Below, in pieces: positions 1 to 11,942 of a DNA stretch of 29,975 bases. The first letter of the stretch is position 1; the number at the start of each line of letters is the position of its first letter. The notes below the pieces were generated by a model, which saw nothing but the letters and a program-made list of their open reading frames with translations, ran no database searches and was not told the DNA's origin. Made by a program: the position numbers and the translations under genes. The DNA is from Blastomyces gilchristii SLH14081 (taxonomy: Eukaryota; Ascomycota; Eurotiomycetes; Onygenales; Ajellomycetaceae). Location of the stretch: assembly GCF_000003855.2 (NCBI RefSeq), contig NW_003101667.1, positions 835,151-865,125 of the forward strand, in the 5' to 3' direction.

Positions 1-433
1 TATAAAAAAAATCTCAAAAAAATTCAATGTAGATAAGTCAATAAAACAAAAGCAGTCACAGTATTCAGAAAAATTTGATATCATGAGAATCAAAGATTAA
101 GACAAAAATCAACCCGCTCCACCCGCAAACTCAGCTAGATTTTCGAATAAGACCCGCCAATAGATCCCATCGAAAAAGCCCTCGATCATACAAGCATTGT
201 GACCCCATCGCCGACTGCATACCCCGTGTGGTGGTGGAGTTATCCAGCCAAACATGAACCAGATGTTGTTTGAAACTCCTGTGTGAGATTATCCCCCGTT
301 CTCCCCTACCACACCACAACCCCGGGCCAAATTGCCATACAAATTGTAAGGTGAAGAGACCTAGCCATATGCACCAATCTTCTTGATTTTGGAAGATCCC
401 TGATCTGTAATTGTGAAGATATCTGAGGAGCGA

Positions 434-733
434 CCTCCGCGAAAACCCTGTCCATCTTTGATGTTTCAAAACACCAATGCCAAGTCTCACCCTCATACCG
501 CCCTTCCCAATCTGGCCCATCCCTGGCAGAAAAATACAAAAAGATACCTCAGCAATAATATCAAGCATATAATCAATGAACACTTCTGAAGTGCAACCTC
601 CGCAGTCTGTCTTCAGTGTATCTAGATATCAATGCCAAGTCTCACCCTTGTACTGCCCCTCTCAATCTGGCCCATCCTCGGCAGAACAATACAAAAAGAT
701 ACCTCAGCAACAGTATTCAATACATAATCAGCA
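434..733 (+). repeat. Imperfect direct duplication, about 140 bp per copy
   Basis: Two diverged copies of one segment lie at about 434-574 and 596-733. Shared blocks include CAATGCCAAGTCTCACCC, CAATCTGGCCCATCC and TACAAAAAGATACCTCAGCAA minus its last base. Read on the plus strand both copies encode similar peptides (QCQVSP, PSQSGPS, YKKIPQQ), but in different frames. The second copy sits in a 67-codon open stretch at 576-779; the first ends at a TAA. Surrounding DNA at 100-780 is richer in C and G than the sequence that follows. It may be a fragment of a low-complexity coding repeat; I do not recognise a family. Confidence 0.7.
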
Positions 734-779
734 GACAATGAGTCAACAGAACAAGTCAACAGCACATCAACAACTATAA

Positions 780-1670
780 ATTCAGTATATCTCAAGATCT
801 GACTGAGCCTTTGATCCCTGCACAGTGAGATATATTAAATCTAGTTTTAATATCTTAATATTCAATAGATTCTGTAAGAGATTGAGAGCAGCAACACTAG
901 ATTTCTATTGAATTTGAGAATTAACTCTGTATTAATATAATCATTGACAAAGTCTTCTATTTTAAGATATAAATAACCAGTTCCTCTATATCCTGCTGAC
1001 AATATTTATATTATTATATAGAAACAGACTTATATTCTCTATAATATCAAGACTCTGAAGAGAGAAAGTCTTGATAAAGAGTATATAGTAGTGTATATCT
1101 TAGCAGTTTCTATCTCATTCTTCTGCAGCAGTTATTGCAAAAAAAAAAGATCTTAGAAATAGTTTTTTACTTCTCTTGAAAAAGTAAGATGTTTTTCTCT
1201 GAGTTTTACACAATATTCTTACAAAGAATTAAAAACAGAGTTATTTTCTGTCATAATTTCACATTCTTTTAAGTAAGAATTACTTTTTCAGTGACTGAAG
1301 AGCTTTTATTAATACTTAATTCTTTTTTACACTCTTTATTAACTGATTTGAGTTGCACACTTGTTGTGTGAGGAGAATTGAATAATTTAGAATAAAATTG
1401 AATAGTTTTAATCAATTTCTCTGCAAAAAAATGATTTATTTTTTGTCAGTTTTTCTCTCAAAAACTGTCATATTATCTGATTTATTATCAATTGATATCA
1501 TACTTTTTCTCACTGTATTTCAAGAAAGAGATTGTAAAGATTTTATTGATTTATCTCAAAAATCAATTTTAGTTTATTAGATTCTCTTCAAAAATCTAAC
1601 CTAGTTACTGAACTAGTGTGAAAAAAATCAGGTGTTTTATACACAAAAGTCTTTTATTCTTCTTTTGAAA
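780..1670. other. AT-rich stretch without a recognisable gene
   Basis: This stretch is AT-rich, with poly-A and poly-T runs and only chance short open frames. I see no motif, RNA gene or repeat that I can support. It may include part of the 5' end of the LINE that follows, because the 53-bp repeats begin at its right edge. Confidence 0.5.
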
Positions 1671-2310
1671 CAGTCTGACCAACTTTTCAATTGAAAACAG
1701 ACTTAGAAATCTCTTAATTGAAACAGTCTGACTAGACTGACCGTGTGACCGTGTCTGGGACCAGGACCAGATTTTTTGATAGTCTCATTACCAATTCGAC
1801 TGATCTCATTACACGGTTTTAACATTAGATAGTAGTCTCATACTGTTTCAGTGAGACTTAATGTCTACTCTTGTCACATTTTCCAAATGGGACCATGATT
1901 TTCACTTCTCAATTTAAATTATTTTTATTGCTTTAAATGACTTTAAATCTCATTTAAGCGTTACCAAAAAGCGTTACTTTTTAAAAAATTAAAAATAGTT
2001 CAAAAAAAACCTTAAAATGTCTAAAAATAGTAACTTTATGCTAAGAATGGGACTAAATGGGACCAAATGGGACCACTTTCTCATTTTTTTCAAGTCATGG
2101 TTCCATTTTAAGATCTGATATATAGTCACTTTGCATGTTTTTTTAATGGCTAGTCCCAGCGGGATTCACGCCAAGAAATGTATGGGACCAGATCAAATGA
2201 GACCAAATGTGAAATTCATGGTCCTGGCGGCCAGTCTAAGTCTGACCAACTTTTCAATTCAAAAGAGTTCAATAAATATCTCAATTGAATCAGTCTGATC
2301 AACTTTTCAT
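1671..2310 (+). repeat. 53-bp tandem repeat upstream of the LINE, split by a MITE
   Basis: Units start with CAGTCTGACCAACTTTTCAA at 1671, CAGTCTGAC at 1724, AGTCTGACCAACTTTTCAA at 2239 and CAGTCTGATCAACTTTTCA at 2291, giving a period of 52-53 bp. The second unit is interrupted by the 506-bp element at 1733-2238. The repeats end just before the ATG of LINE ORF1 (2323), so they probably belong to the LINE 5' untranslated region. Tandem 5' monomers are known to act as promoters in some LINEs; here that is inference. Confidence 0.65.
1733..2238 (+). mobile_element. MITE-like element, copy A (506 bp with TA target sites)
   Basis: The element is bounded by TA dinucleotides (1733-1734 and 2237-2238) and short terminal inverted repeats (GACTGACC at the left, GGCCAGTC at the right). 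A second copy of the same 506-bp length lies in inverse orientation at 21196-21701, which fixes both ends. GGGACC or GGTCC words recur near both ends and inside, as subterminal transposase-binding sites often do. There is no coding capacity. A TA target duplication fits Tc1/mariner-type DNA transposons, but no autonomous partner is in the window, so the superfamily is inferred. It is inserted in the 53-bp repeats upstream of the LINE. Confidence 0.8.
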
Positions 2311-2322
2311 TGAGTAAGAACA

Positions 2323-3941
2323 ATGAGTTTAAAAATACACTCAGTTGATTTGGAAAAAGATGCTTTCTCAAATACTATTCCTGAGATTGAAATTCTGAAG
2401 AGAAGAAAGAAAGAAGAAATAGAGAAACAATAAGTTCTTGAAATACAGAAACTTGAAAAAGCAAGCAAGATTCTTGAAAAGCAGTGTCTGAGTGAGATAA
2501 ATGAAGAAGTTCTGTTAATTCTTCATACTCAGACTAGACAACTACAGGAAGTGATCAAGTTCAAACTTGGAATTTCAAACACAGTTCTAAAAACTTTGAA
2601 AATTCCTAATACAATCACTGACTCTTCAGTTTGTTATTCTTTCTTTTCTACTTCTTCTTCTTCTTCTTCTTTAAATCAGAAGAAAACATATGCTTAAGCA
2701 GCTGAATCTGCTGTCTCTAAACCTGCTGTCTCTAAATCTGCTGTCTCAAATCCTGCTCAAAATTCTGAGAAAACTGAGAAGAATACTGCTCATACTTCTA
2801 TTGATAGAAGAGTGGAGAAAAAAATGTAAAAAGAGAAAAATCTTCAAATCTCCAGAAATAGAAGACATATTCTCAAAGTCTCAAATCAGGACATCTTGCA
2901 GAGAAATAAGCTAAACTCAAATCTCATTTTCAGAGTTAGAAATGAAATCAATCAGCAGTTCTTTTCTCAGTTAATGACTGATATTGAAGTTCAAAAATCA
3001 GTTATAGCTTCAATTGAGCTATTCTTCTTTGAAAACTTCATCATTCTGATCACAATGCCTGAATTCAGTGCAGAATTCCTTATTCAGAATGAGAATCTCT
3101 GAAAATCAGTAGTAGAATCTCTGTTAAACACAACAATTCTATCTGAGAGAGATGAAAAGTGAGATAAATTCATTCTTCATAATATTCCAGTTGAAATCTT
3201 TGACTGTGAGGAAGAAATGCTACTTCTCAAAAATGAATTAGAAGAATACAATTCTATTCAACTGAGAAAAGAGCCTGTATGACTTAATTTAATTAAGTTC
3301 AGACAGAGTAGAAGAAATGCCTCTGTTCTAGTATATATAAAGACACTTGAATAATCAAGAATCTCTGAAGTAAGAGTAGCAGGTTTGAAAATGAGAGTTC
3401 ATAAATACAAAGACTCAAGAATGAATCTCAAAGCTCAAACACAGTGTTCAAACTGTCAAAGATATGAACACTTTGCAATCTCTTGTTTCAGAGACTCAAA
3501 ATGCGCATTCTGTGCTAGAGATCATAAACCTAGTGAGCATAAATGTGAAACATGCTTAAAAAGAGATGAAATATGTCAATATACTCTGCTTAATGCTTCA
3601 ATTGTAAAGAAAAACATGCATCTAACTCAAAAGAATGTGTATTTGCTTCAAGAACTCAGAAGAACTGAAGAAAAGATGAAGCTCAAAGTGAATCTAAAAC
3701 TGAAGAGAAAAGTCAAGCTAGTAAATCTGCAACTTCAAGCTTAAAAAGAAGAAACTCTCAACTATCTAAGTCTTCAAACTCCAATTCTCCAGCTAAATAT
3801 AAACAGAATTTGAATTCTCAAACATCTGTTAAGATTAGAGAATTGAGAAATGACTCTGATAATAAACTAGATAGAATGTAAGCAGTTAAGATTCCTGCTT
3901 TTCAAAATAGTTATAATCTACTATCTGGTGATAGTCATTAG
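2323..3941 (+). pseudogene. LINE ORF1 (RNA-binding protein), degenerate
   Basis: One reading frame can be followed from the ATG at 2323, broken by stops such as TAA for Gln and TGA for Trp. The middle is rich in Ser, Ala and Pro-like repeats (AVSKPAVSKSAVS, near 2711-2750). The C-terminal half carries zinc-knuckle-like clusters at about 3430-3580: CSNCQRYEHFAISC, then CAFCARDHKPSEHKC, then CETC. This is the usual ORF1 arrangement of fungal LINEs and implies binding of the element RNA. A frameshift near 3670-3690 must be allowed to keep the Ser/Lys-rich tail in frame to the stop at 3939-3941. Not functional as read. Confidence 0.75.
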
Positions 3942-3970
3942 ATTCTACTCTATCTTCACTCTCTTTTAGT

Positions 3971-6900
3971 ATGAATATACAATAAAAACAACAAAAAAAG
4001 TTTAAAAACTCTTCAAAAATCACATTTATTCAAAACAATGTGAATAGAAACTTAAATTGCATTTATTCTTGTCTTCAGATTGCATTTGAATAAAAAGTTG
4101 ACTTTGTACTTCTTCAAGAACCAAACTTTGATACTGAGTAAAAGTACATTATTTCTCATTCAAGCTATTACTGCTTTCTTCCTGAAAAATCTGAGATAAA
4201 ATCAAGAGTAGTGATCTATGAGAGAAAAAGATCAAGATATCAATTTAATCTGAGATTTGAAATCATATCTGACTCTGATATTCTAGTGGGTGATATTATA
4301 GATAAAGAGAATGAGTTTGATACTATTCAACTTATAAATATCTATAATGAAAAGTCATTGAAAGAAAACAACAATATCTGAACAATTGATAGAGAATTTT
4401 TGAATATAACTCTCTTAAAAAACTCTATAATTGCAGGAGACTTCAATGCACATCATCTCTGATAAAGGTCAGAGTGCAAAAGAGCAGTAAGAGCAGATAA
4501 ACTGATTGAATGAACTTTTAAGCATTCAATAGATTTAGTTAACAAGTCTGATCAATAAACATTCTTTAGAAAAGACATGAAACAGAAATCTATTATAGAT
4601 CTAACTTTCATATCATAAAATCTAATTGAAAAAAGACTTATAAACTGATTTATGAATTCAAATGAAACCTCAGAATCAGGTCATGAGATTATTCAATTTG
4701 ATATTGAACTGAGTGAAAAATAAAGAAGTGAAAATCCTCTTCTCTCTAATCAGTATAACTTTGAAAAAGCTGATTGAAAAGCAGTTGAAAAAAGAGTAAA
4801 ACAGCTGAAATCTGAAAGACAGAGTGAGCTCTATTGAAATCAAAGTCAAGATATCTCAAATGAAATACTTGAGAATAGAGTAAAGCTGATTACATCTATT
4901 CTTCTAACAAGTATTGAAGAAAATATTTCAAAGAAAATGTCTTCTAAGTATTTCAAACCTTGATGAAATGAGAATATCACTTCTAAAAGAAAGCAATTAG
5001 CCACTGCTAAGAGAGATTGAAAGAATAACTTAATATCTAATAAAGAGTTCAAAGATATTTAAAATGAATATTTTTCAGATATTAAAAGAGTCAAAACAGA
5101 TTGCTGAAACAAATTTCTTGAAGAAGCACAAGAAAAAGAAGTTTTTAAAGCCTTCAACTATACTAAAACAAGAAGTGTAGCAAAGCTTTCAATCTTAGAA
5201 TATGAATTTCAGAATGAATTGTATACAGCAAACTCTTTTGAGGAAAAATGTCAAGCTTTTATAAGAATTCTCTTTTAAAACTTATCACATTTAGAAGAGG
5301 AGAATATGTCATTTCATGAATATATTGATGAAAATAACTGGGAATAGCCTGAGCTTACATGTGATGAACTAGAGTCAGTAATATTCTCAAGTTCAATTAA
5401 AACTGCTGCAGGGCCTGATTCAATTAATCACTTGATTATTCAAAACACATATTTCTACTTGAAGAATGAATATTTTGAGCTCCTTTTCAATCTCTTAAAA
5501 AATGGTTATCATTCTGAATGCTGAAGAGAAGCTACTGAAGTAATCCTTGCAAAATCTAATAGAAAAGCTTCAATATTTAAGTTATATAGAGTAATATCTC
5601 TGTTGAACTGTTTGAGGAAAATTCTAGAAAAGATAATAGCTACTAGATTATTTTTTATAAGCTCTATTAGTGATTCTCTTCTATTTAATGAATAAATGAG
5701 AGATAGAAAACAATATTCTGCAATTGACACTGTTCTTTCAGTTATTCATGATGTTCAAGTAGTAAAGCATGAAGACCTGGTCTCAACTGCAGTTTTTATT
5801 GATATAAAAGATGCATTTGATCATGTTTCAAAGTCTAAGATTATTCAAACTTTAAAGATGTTAAAACTGCCACTTTCTCTAATAAAATGAGTTAATTATT
5901 TTATATCTAAAAGAATTATACAACTATTCTTTGATGGAAGAAAACAAGATAAAACTGAGATAAAAATAGAAGTATCACAAGGATCTTCAATCTCATCTGT
6001 TTTATTTGCAATATACACTGCATATCTATTCAAGAATAGAGAGATGAAAATAGTGAGATCTTCAAGTTATATAGATAACATTGATTTACTCTACAGTTCA
6101 AAGACAATCAAAGAGAATTTAGAAGTGATTGAGAAAGCAGTAAAGAAAATCTTTGTTAGAGCAGATATCAATCTAATTCAATTTGATATGAATAAAACTG
6201 AGTTAATTCACTTTTTTCTCAGGTTTAATGAGAAAGAACTAAGTCTAACTCTTTTGAATAAAGAGATTAAACCCAGTTTGAATGTCAAATGACTAGAAGT
6301 ATGGTTAAACTCTAAATTGAATTTTAAATATCATATTCAACAAAGAATCATCAAGACAGAGAGACTACTGAATAGTATAATCAGACTATCAAATACTGAG
6401 AGAGGTGTATTCTTTCAGACTATGAGACAATTATACATAGCCTGTATTATCTCAGTAGCTGATTATGAAGTTCAAGATTGATGGAACAATCAAGATAATT
6501 TCACTGAACTCTTTCAAAGTCTATAAAACAGAGCTTTGAGAAGAATTCTGAAAGCATTCAAATCATCTTCTATTAAAGTAATGAAAATTGAAGCTTTGAT
6601 TTCATCTTCTGCTATTCAATTTGAAAAGGCCTGTATGAACTATGCTCTGAGAGTCATGAAGATGAGCTTAAATCATATAATCAGAGAAAGAGTCTCTTCT
6701 TCATTTTCATCAGTTAACTCAGGAAATGAACTGGATTGAAATAGATTTCTTGATTGAAATGAGAATAATGCTTTAAAGAAAATGCCCTCTCAACTGTATA
6801 GACTATGTTCACTTATTAAAAATCAATTTTCTTCATTAAATGTTGAGAAAATTAATCATGAGAAGATATCTCTCTGAAGAGATAAGCTTGAATCTCTCAT

Positions 6901-7915
6901 AGACTTACAAATAAGTGAACTATCTAAAGAGAGAGAATATGAACAGTATTTGAAGAAGATCTCTACAATTAATATAAAAGACTCTATTCTGATTTACTCA
7001 GATGACTCAAAAAATGAGAATTTGAATAGATTAGGCGCAGGCATTGCTTATACTGAAGATAATATCAATTTTATCTCAGATTTCTGAAATTTAGGCTGTG
7101 AATCTGAAGTCTTTGATGCTGAACTATTTGCAATAGTGAAAGCTTTCAAACTCTTTGAAATAAAATCTCATAAAAGAGGAAATAGTTTGAAAGAGGCATG
7201 AATATTCTCTGATAGTCAAGCTGCTTTATAAAGACTTAGAAATAGTCAGATTCATAATGATCAAATGAATCTTGCACTGATTTTAAACTCTGTTTTAAAA
7301 ATTCAAAAGAGAAGAATATTAAAACTGATAATTTATCTGCATTGAGTTCCTGCTCATATGAATATTCATGACAATGAATTGACTGATTCAGCTGTAAAAA
7401 AGGGTTCAGAATTAAGCAGATCTATTCAAAAAACAGTGTCCTGGTCTTTCATAAAGAGAAAGATAAAAGAATATTGTTTAAATAAGTGAAATGAAAGCTG
7501 GCAGAAACAAAAGAAGAGCATACATTATTCAAGATTTAAGACAAAACCAAATTGAAAATCTTGTTCAATTAAATGTAAAAAGAAAATATTCTCATCTATA
7601 ATTCAGCTGAAACTAGGACATGGTTATTTCAAATTCTATATACAAAGATTTGATGACAGATTTGATTCAACAGAGTGCTCATTCTGCAATGTGAATGAAA
7701 ATCCTGAGTATATTGTAATGCATTGTGCATTATACAATAGTCTCAGAGTCAGATTAAAGAAGAAGTATGATTTAAATTAATTAAATATGAGGTTCTTATT
7801 CTCAACTGAGACAGGAATTAAATACTTAATAGACTTTCTATCAGAAACTCAAGCAGCTATAAGAAAATGGCTGAATTCAGAAGTACCTGAATATGAAGAG
7901 ACGGAAATTGATTAG
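3971..7915 (+). pseudogene. LINE ORF2 (endonuclease-RT-RNase H), point-mutated only
   Basis: A single frame of 1,314 codons runs from ATG 3971 to TAG 7913-7915 with no net frameshift; all damage seen is substitutions. Endonuclease: IQNNVNRN (from about 4028), LLQEPNF, and IIAGDFNAHH near 4430. Reverse transcriptase: GPDSINHLI (5413), catalytic Asp of FIDIKDAFDHV (codon at 5801), QGSSIS (about 5979), and the YxDD box read as Y-I-D-N at 6068-6079, so a catalytic Asp is lost. RNase H: IYSDDSKNE (6992), ELFAIVKAFKLF and FSDSQAA. A Cys-x2-Cys...His-Cys motif starts at 7676. Most Trp positions read TGA (for example 5521-5523), and some Gln positions read TAA. Confidence 0.88.
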
Positions 7916-8287
7916 ATATAGTCTGTTAAAACAGCTATACACTATCTTTTAATAATTTTATTTTGTTATAGTTTCTCTTTACTGTACTTATTTCTTTCTG
8001 TTCTTTTCTATCTGTCTATTTAATGTGTCTATCTTTAAGACTATGTTCTCTTTTCCTTTGTCATGATATTTTCAAATTGTTTCAAAGTATCAGAAGGTGT
8101 TGAAATACTGCAATTTGTAAACAGTTTTTGTATTCTAAGCTGGAATTTTCTGATTTTGCATATCTGAAATTGATAAATGTATAATAGTTGACTCTATAGA
8201 TATAGGAAAAACCCTGAGATCTAAAGGTTCTCAGGTAGATGTCATAGTCTTTGACTGCATACATCTATAATTGAAGAATAATAATAA
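7916..8287 (+). other. LINE copy 1 3' UTR and A/T-rich tail
   Basis: The sequence from the ORF2 stop to the AATAATAATAAT tail matches, in inverse orientation, the 3' end of copy 2 at 24079-24456. Alignment of the two copies puts the end at the repeat after GAAG, near 8275-8287. A short simple-repeat tail instead of poly(A) is common for I- and Tad-type LINEs. Confidence 0.8.
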
Positions 8288-8706
8288 TCAAAGATTAGAA
8301 TAAAAATATTGTTTTGCTTTGAGTGCTCAACAGCACTCAGTACAGAAATTATATAAAAACTTATTAAGCTTTGATACATGTTCTGATATAAATCAAATCT
8401 ATCAATAAATAATTGATATAACAGAGAAATAACTTGTATATCAGAGTAAAATATACTTTTCAAAAGATCTTGATTATGTGCTGCAATTTTCAACTCAGTC
8501 TGAATCAGTAAAGATTTGCAATATGATTATATCTTAACAACTTCAGTTTTGATTCTCATAACTCAGTGAAGAAAATACTGATCTTGACTCTGATATATCA
8601 GCAGATCAGAACCTGATTTAAATACTATATTTATATAAATATTAAGTTGATTGAGAACTTGAGTAATTGAGATATATTTCATCTCATTCTTCATTGCAAT
8701 TATTTC
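8288..8706 (-). pseudogene. Unidentified coding relic truncated by the LINE insertion
   Basis: On the minus strand one frame is open for about 140 codons apart from two stops (a TGA and a TAA). It reads continuously toward the LINE tail and is cut there. Legible pieces include LKIAAHNQDLLKSIF, LFIDRFDLYQNMYQSLISF and SVLSAVEHSKQNN. The TGA lies where a Trp would fit, as in the other relics of the window. I do not recognise the protein. The simplest reading is an older mobile-element gene into which LINE copy 1 inserted. Confidence 0.4.
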
Positions 8707-10732
8707 AAAGAAACTAAATGATGAATTTAAGAATAATAATCTTTATACAGTCTGCAGAGTATAGTGAACAGCTTCTTGAACTTTCAGAACTATTATATGA
8801 GATCTTATGTCTGAATATCAGTAATCATGTCTGATAAAATGCACTCTCTCAATGTGAGATATATTATTCAACTCTGATTTGTAAAAACATTCAAGATTCT
8901 CACATCAATACTGAATAAAATTGAAAGAAAAAATAAATTTATTTAATAAATATCATGCAAACTCATTAGAATAATATTTGACTGATCTTCTTCAACTGTG
9001 AGATTGTTATAACTCTGTGAAATTATTGACAATTTCTGCCATTTCTATATGCATTTGTCACTGGAAAGTTGGGGATTTGAGAAGAGCAGATATCAAGAGA
9101 ATCAGATTTTAAAAGTAGAGTAATCTCATGAAGAATTCAGTGAGACTTTTCTGAGTAGAACTCAGAGTTGATATTTATATTAATGATACTATTGAAATTG
9201 AGATTTTCTTGACTGATAAAATCAGAAATTATGCTCTGCATTGCTTTTTCAGAGTTGATAGATCTTCAGAAAGCAGACTTATCAGTGATGTATTCTTCAA
9301 TAAATGCAGAATTTATAGTAGTGATTTGTAGTTTTTTCAGGAAATATCTGACTCTTCAGCTCAGAGTCTCATTGTCAGAATAAATGAATTCATTTCAAAG
9401 TTACTGTGTTTGTGAGATATATCAATTACTGAATCAGAATTAATAAATTAATTAGTAATAGCAACAGTAATTGTATCAGCAGCTGGAATTTTAATATTAT
9501 CAGTAACTGACTCATCAGAATTCTCTTAATCATTATTTTCAGAAATATTCTTCTCAGTAGCTGCTTTCAAAAGTCACTCAATATGCTCAACATTATCAGT
9601 AGCATTCTTATTATATCACTCTGTCTTTAGAGAACGTTAGTTTTTATAATAATAGAGATATCAAAAGTGATACACTTACTGAGAATAGCAATGCTTCTTC
9701 ACTGAGAGTATTATTATCTGAATCACTGTCAGTGAAATCTTCATTTGCAGTTTTCAGAAATGAAGAACATTGATCATCTCTGAATTCTTGTCTAGAAACA
9801 GATAGTAGATAGTGTTTTAAATTTCAATTAAACAGACATGATATTTTGCTTTCTGATATAATTTATAGAAAAAAGTTATGTAGTTGAAAAGATATAAATG
9901 AAGTGAATGAGCAGTCTTGATAAAGAGATGAGATTAAATTATCAAAAAGAAATATATTAATAAGAGCTGCAATCAGTGACAATCTACATTAATTTAATAT
10001 TAAGAATCAAATCACTATATTTCTATTCATATCACAAATTTATCGGGGTTCTATTAAGATTCTGAAAATGAATATTGTCATGAATTCTGCTCTACTAGAT
10101 CTCTCTGAACTCTTTCATCTGATAGGTTTAATCAGACAAATCACTGATTTCAAAAGAAATCTGATATTGATATATCTGAATATAGAACAAACATAATGAC
10201 AGCAATGGTAAATATCAGTCAGACAAGAAGAAGTCAAACTCATCACTGACATCAAGTAGTCTGCCAAAAAGGTGTCACTGAACCCGGCATTTGAATGCAG
10301 AAATGTATGAGAAGGAAATTCAGTCAACAGAGCAGCATCTGCATCTGAAGACAAAATGAATATATTTTCTATCTTTAAATAAAGATAATTTGAATTAAAC
10401 AGTTACAAGTATGATAAAAACAAAGAATAAAAATATCATACATCTTTTCATTCAGTAGAGCAATGATGCTGAATGTAATTAAAACATGAAAGTTCTGAAC
10501 TCTCAAAGAAATGAAGATAAGTAGTATTAGATTTTAGCAAATATATCAACTTTTCAGTGAGATATCTTAGAAGAATTTGAAACTTTTCAGTGAGATATTA
10601 AAATTTTTTTGATCAACTTAGCTAATCATTTATTAATATAGAATTATATTCAATGAAGAAGATAAAGAGCAGAGAAAGTTCAGTGATAATCAGATATTTA
10701 CTTGCTATAAAGAATCAATCATCTTGAATACT
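8707..10732. other. AT-rich degenerate DNA, no gene assigned
   Basis: The stretch is dominated by words such as TGA, TCA, CAG, AGA and TTCAGTGA, with almost no GG, CC or CG. Short minus-strand frames continue the style of the relic before it but shift frame and cannot be joined with confidence. I see no RNA gene, LTR end or domain motif. Confidence 0.5.
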
Positions 10733-10832
10733 NNNNNNNNNNNNNNNNNNNNNNNNNNNNNNNNNNNNNNNNNNNNNNNNNNNNNNNNNNNNNNNNNNNN
10801 NNNNNNNNNNNNNNNNNNNNNNNNNNNNNNNN
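10733..10832. other. Assembly gap, 100 N
   Basis: Exactly 100 N residues, the usual placeholder for a gap of unknown length. Flanking DNA is the same AT-rich repeat-like material on both sides, so the assembly probably broke in repeats. Distances across this point should not be trusted. Confidence 0.99.
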
Positions 10833-11942
10833 TCATTTATCACTGAAAAGTTCTTTCTGGTTTTTTACTGAGTGTGAGAAATCATCAACTTTAATCAATT
10901 CTCTGAGTAAGAACAATGATATATGAAATGTAAGTTGAATATTCATTAGTTAAAGACATTGAATTGAAAACTTCAGATTGAAAAACTAGAAACTGATTCT
11001 GAAAAATAGAGATATATACAAATCTTACAACTCAGGTCAAAATATTTAATAATGCTGATATAAATGAAAACTTCACTGCAGCTATACTGCAATGATAAAA
11101 TATTCTGATATTCTGAGATTTGATAAGTGATATTTCTGAATATCAGTAAATTATCAGAGATGACTTTACTGAGATAATTCAGAATACTCTGATAGTAAAA
11201 AAGAGACATCTGATAAAAGATATATGAAAGAAGATACAGAAAAAGATCAAATTTTCAGAAACACTTTCAGTGAAAGACAGATCAGTGATGTAGAGCTTTT
11301 CAACACAATCTATTTATATTTCAATATATTTAGTTTTCTATGAGTTTTATATATAAATTAGTTAATATATACTTTAATATACATAATTAGAATATACCTG
11401 TCTTGATATTCACTGAAGAAAGTTGTTATATTCTCTATCTTATAATTTGTATAGTTATGACTGTGAAGAATTCACTGATTTCACTGCATCAGAAAATCAT
11501 GAATTCTGCAGATATATTTCTGACAGCACATTGAATACTTATTTCTAGTTAATAGACATGATTTTATATTCAAAATAGCTGTAATTCATTCAGTGATAGC
11601 CTGCACAGAAAGTATTCATTCTGAAAAAAAGATATGAATGAAATTCATCAGATGCACTGATTACACTCAGAGATGAAATATAAAAGTATTTACATTTATT
11701 ACATGATAATCTGCAAAGATGAATCAACAATATATATAAAGACTTACATGTTTCTTTTTCTTCTTTTCTTCTTTCTTCTTCTTGCAATAATAATATACTG
11801 TAAAGAGTATTCTCAGCTCACTCAGCTCACTCTATTCTTCTTCATCTCTCAGTCTGATTAGTATTCTGTCAGTTGTAATAGAAAGCTTTTAATCAGAAAA
11901 TTTCTAATCAAGATATCTTGTCTGTGTAGTATATTAAGAATA
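10833..11942. other. AT-rich degenerate DNA with a pyrimidine tract
   Basis: No supported gene. A polypyrimidine run (TTTCTTTTTC and TTC repeats) lies at about 11751-11782 and could be a remnant of an element end or of an untranslated leader before the relic at 11943. GAGATAT and CAGTGA words recur. Nothing else is recognisable. Confidence 0.45.

Larger units (their letters stand above)
2239..8287 (+). mobile_element. LINE retrotransposon, copy 1, near full length, inactivated
   Basis: A non-LTR retrotransposon with two reading frames and a short A/T-rich 3' repeat tail. Order: ORF1 with zinc knuckles (2323-3941), a 29-bp spacer, ORF2 with APE-type endonuclease, reverse transcriptase, RNase H and a C-terminal Cys/His motif (3971-7915), then a 3' UTR ending in AATAATAATAAT near 8287. 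Endonuclease plus RT plus RNase H in this order fits fungal Tad1/I-group LINEs. Other copies lie at 24079-27957, 27958-29905 and 29906 to the window edge. All are damaged mainly by point mutations that make stops. The 5' boundary is uncertain and may include the 53-bp repeats. Confidence 0.88.

Noticed and set aside
131..583. A 150-codon minus-strand frame
   Set aside because: It has no recognisable motif and overlaps a duplicated segment whose plus-strand reading is the one conserved between copies.
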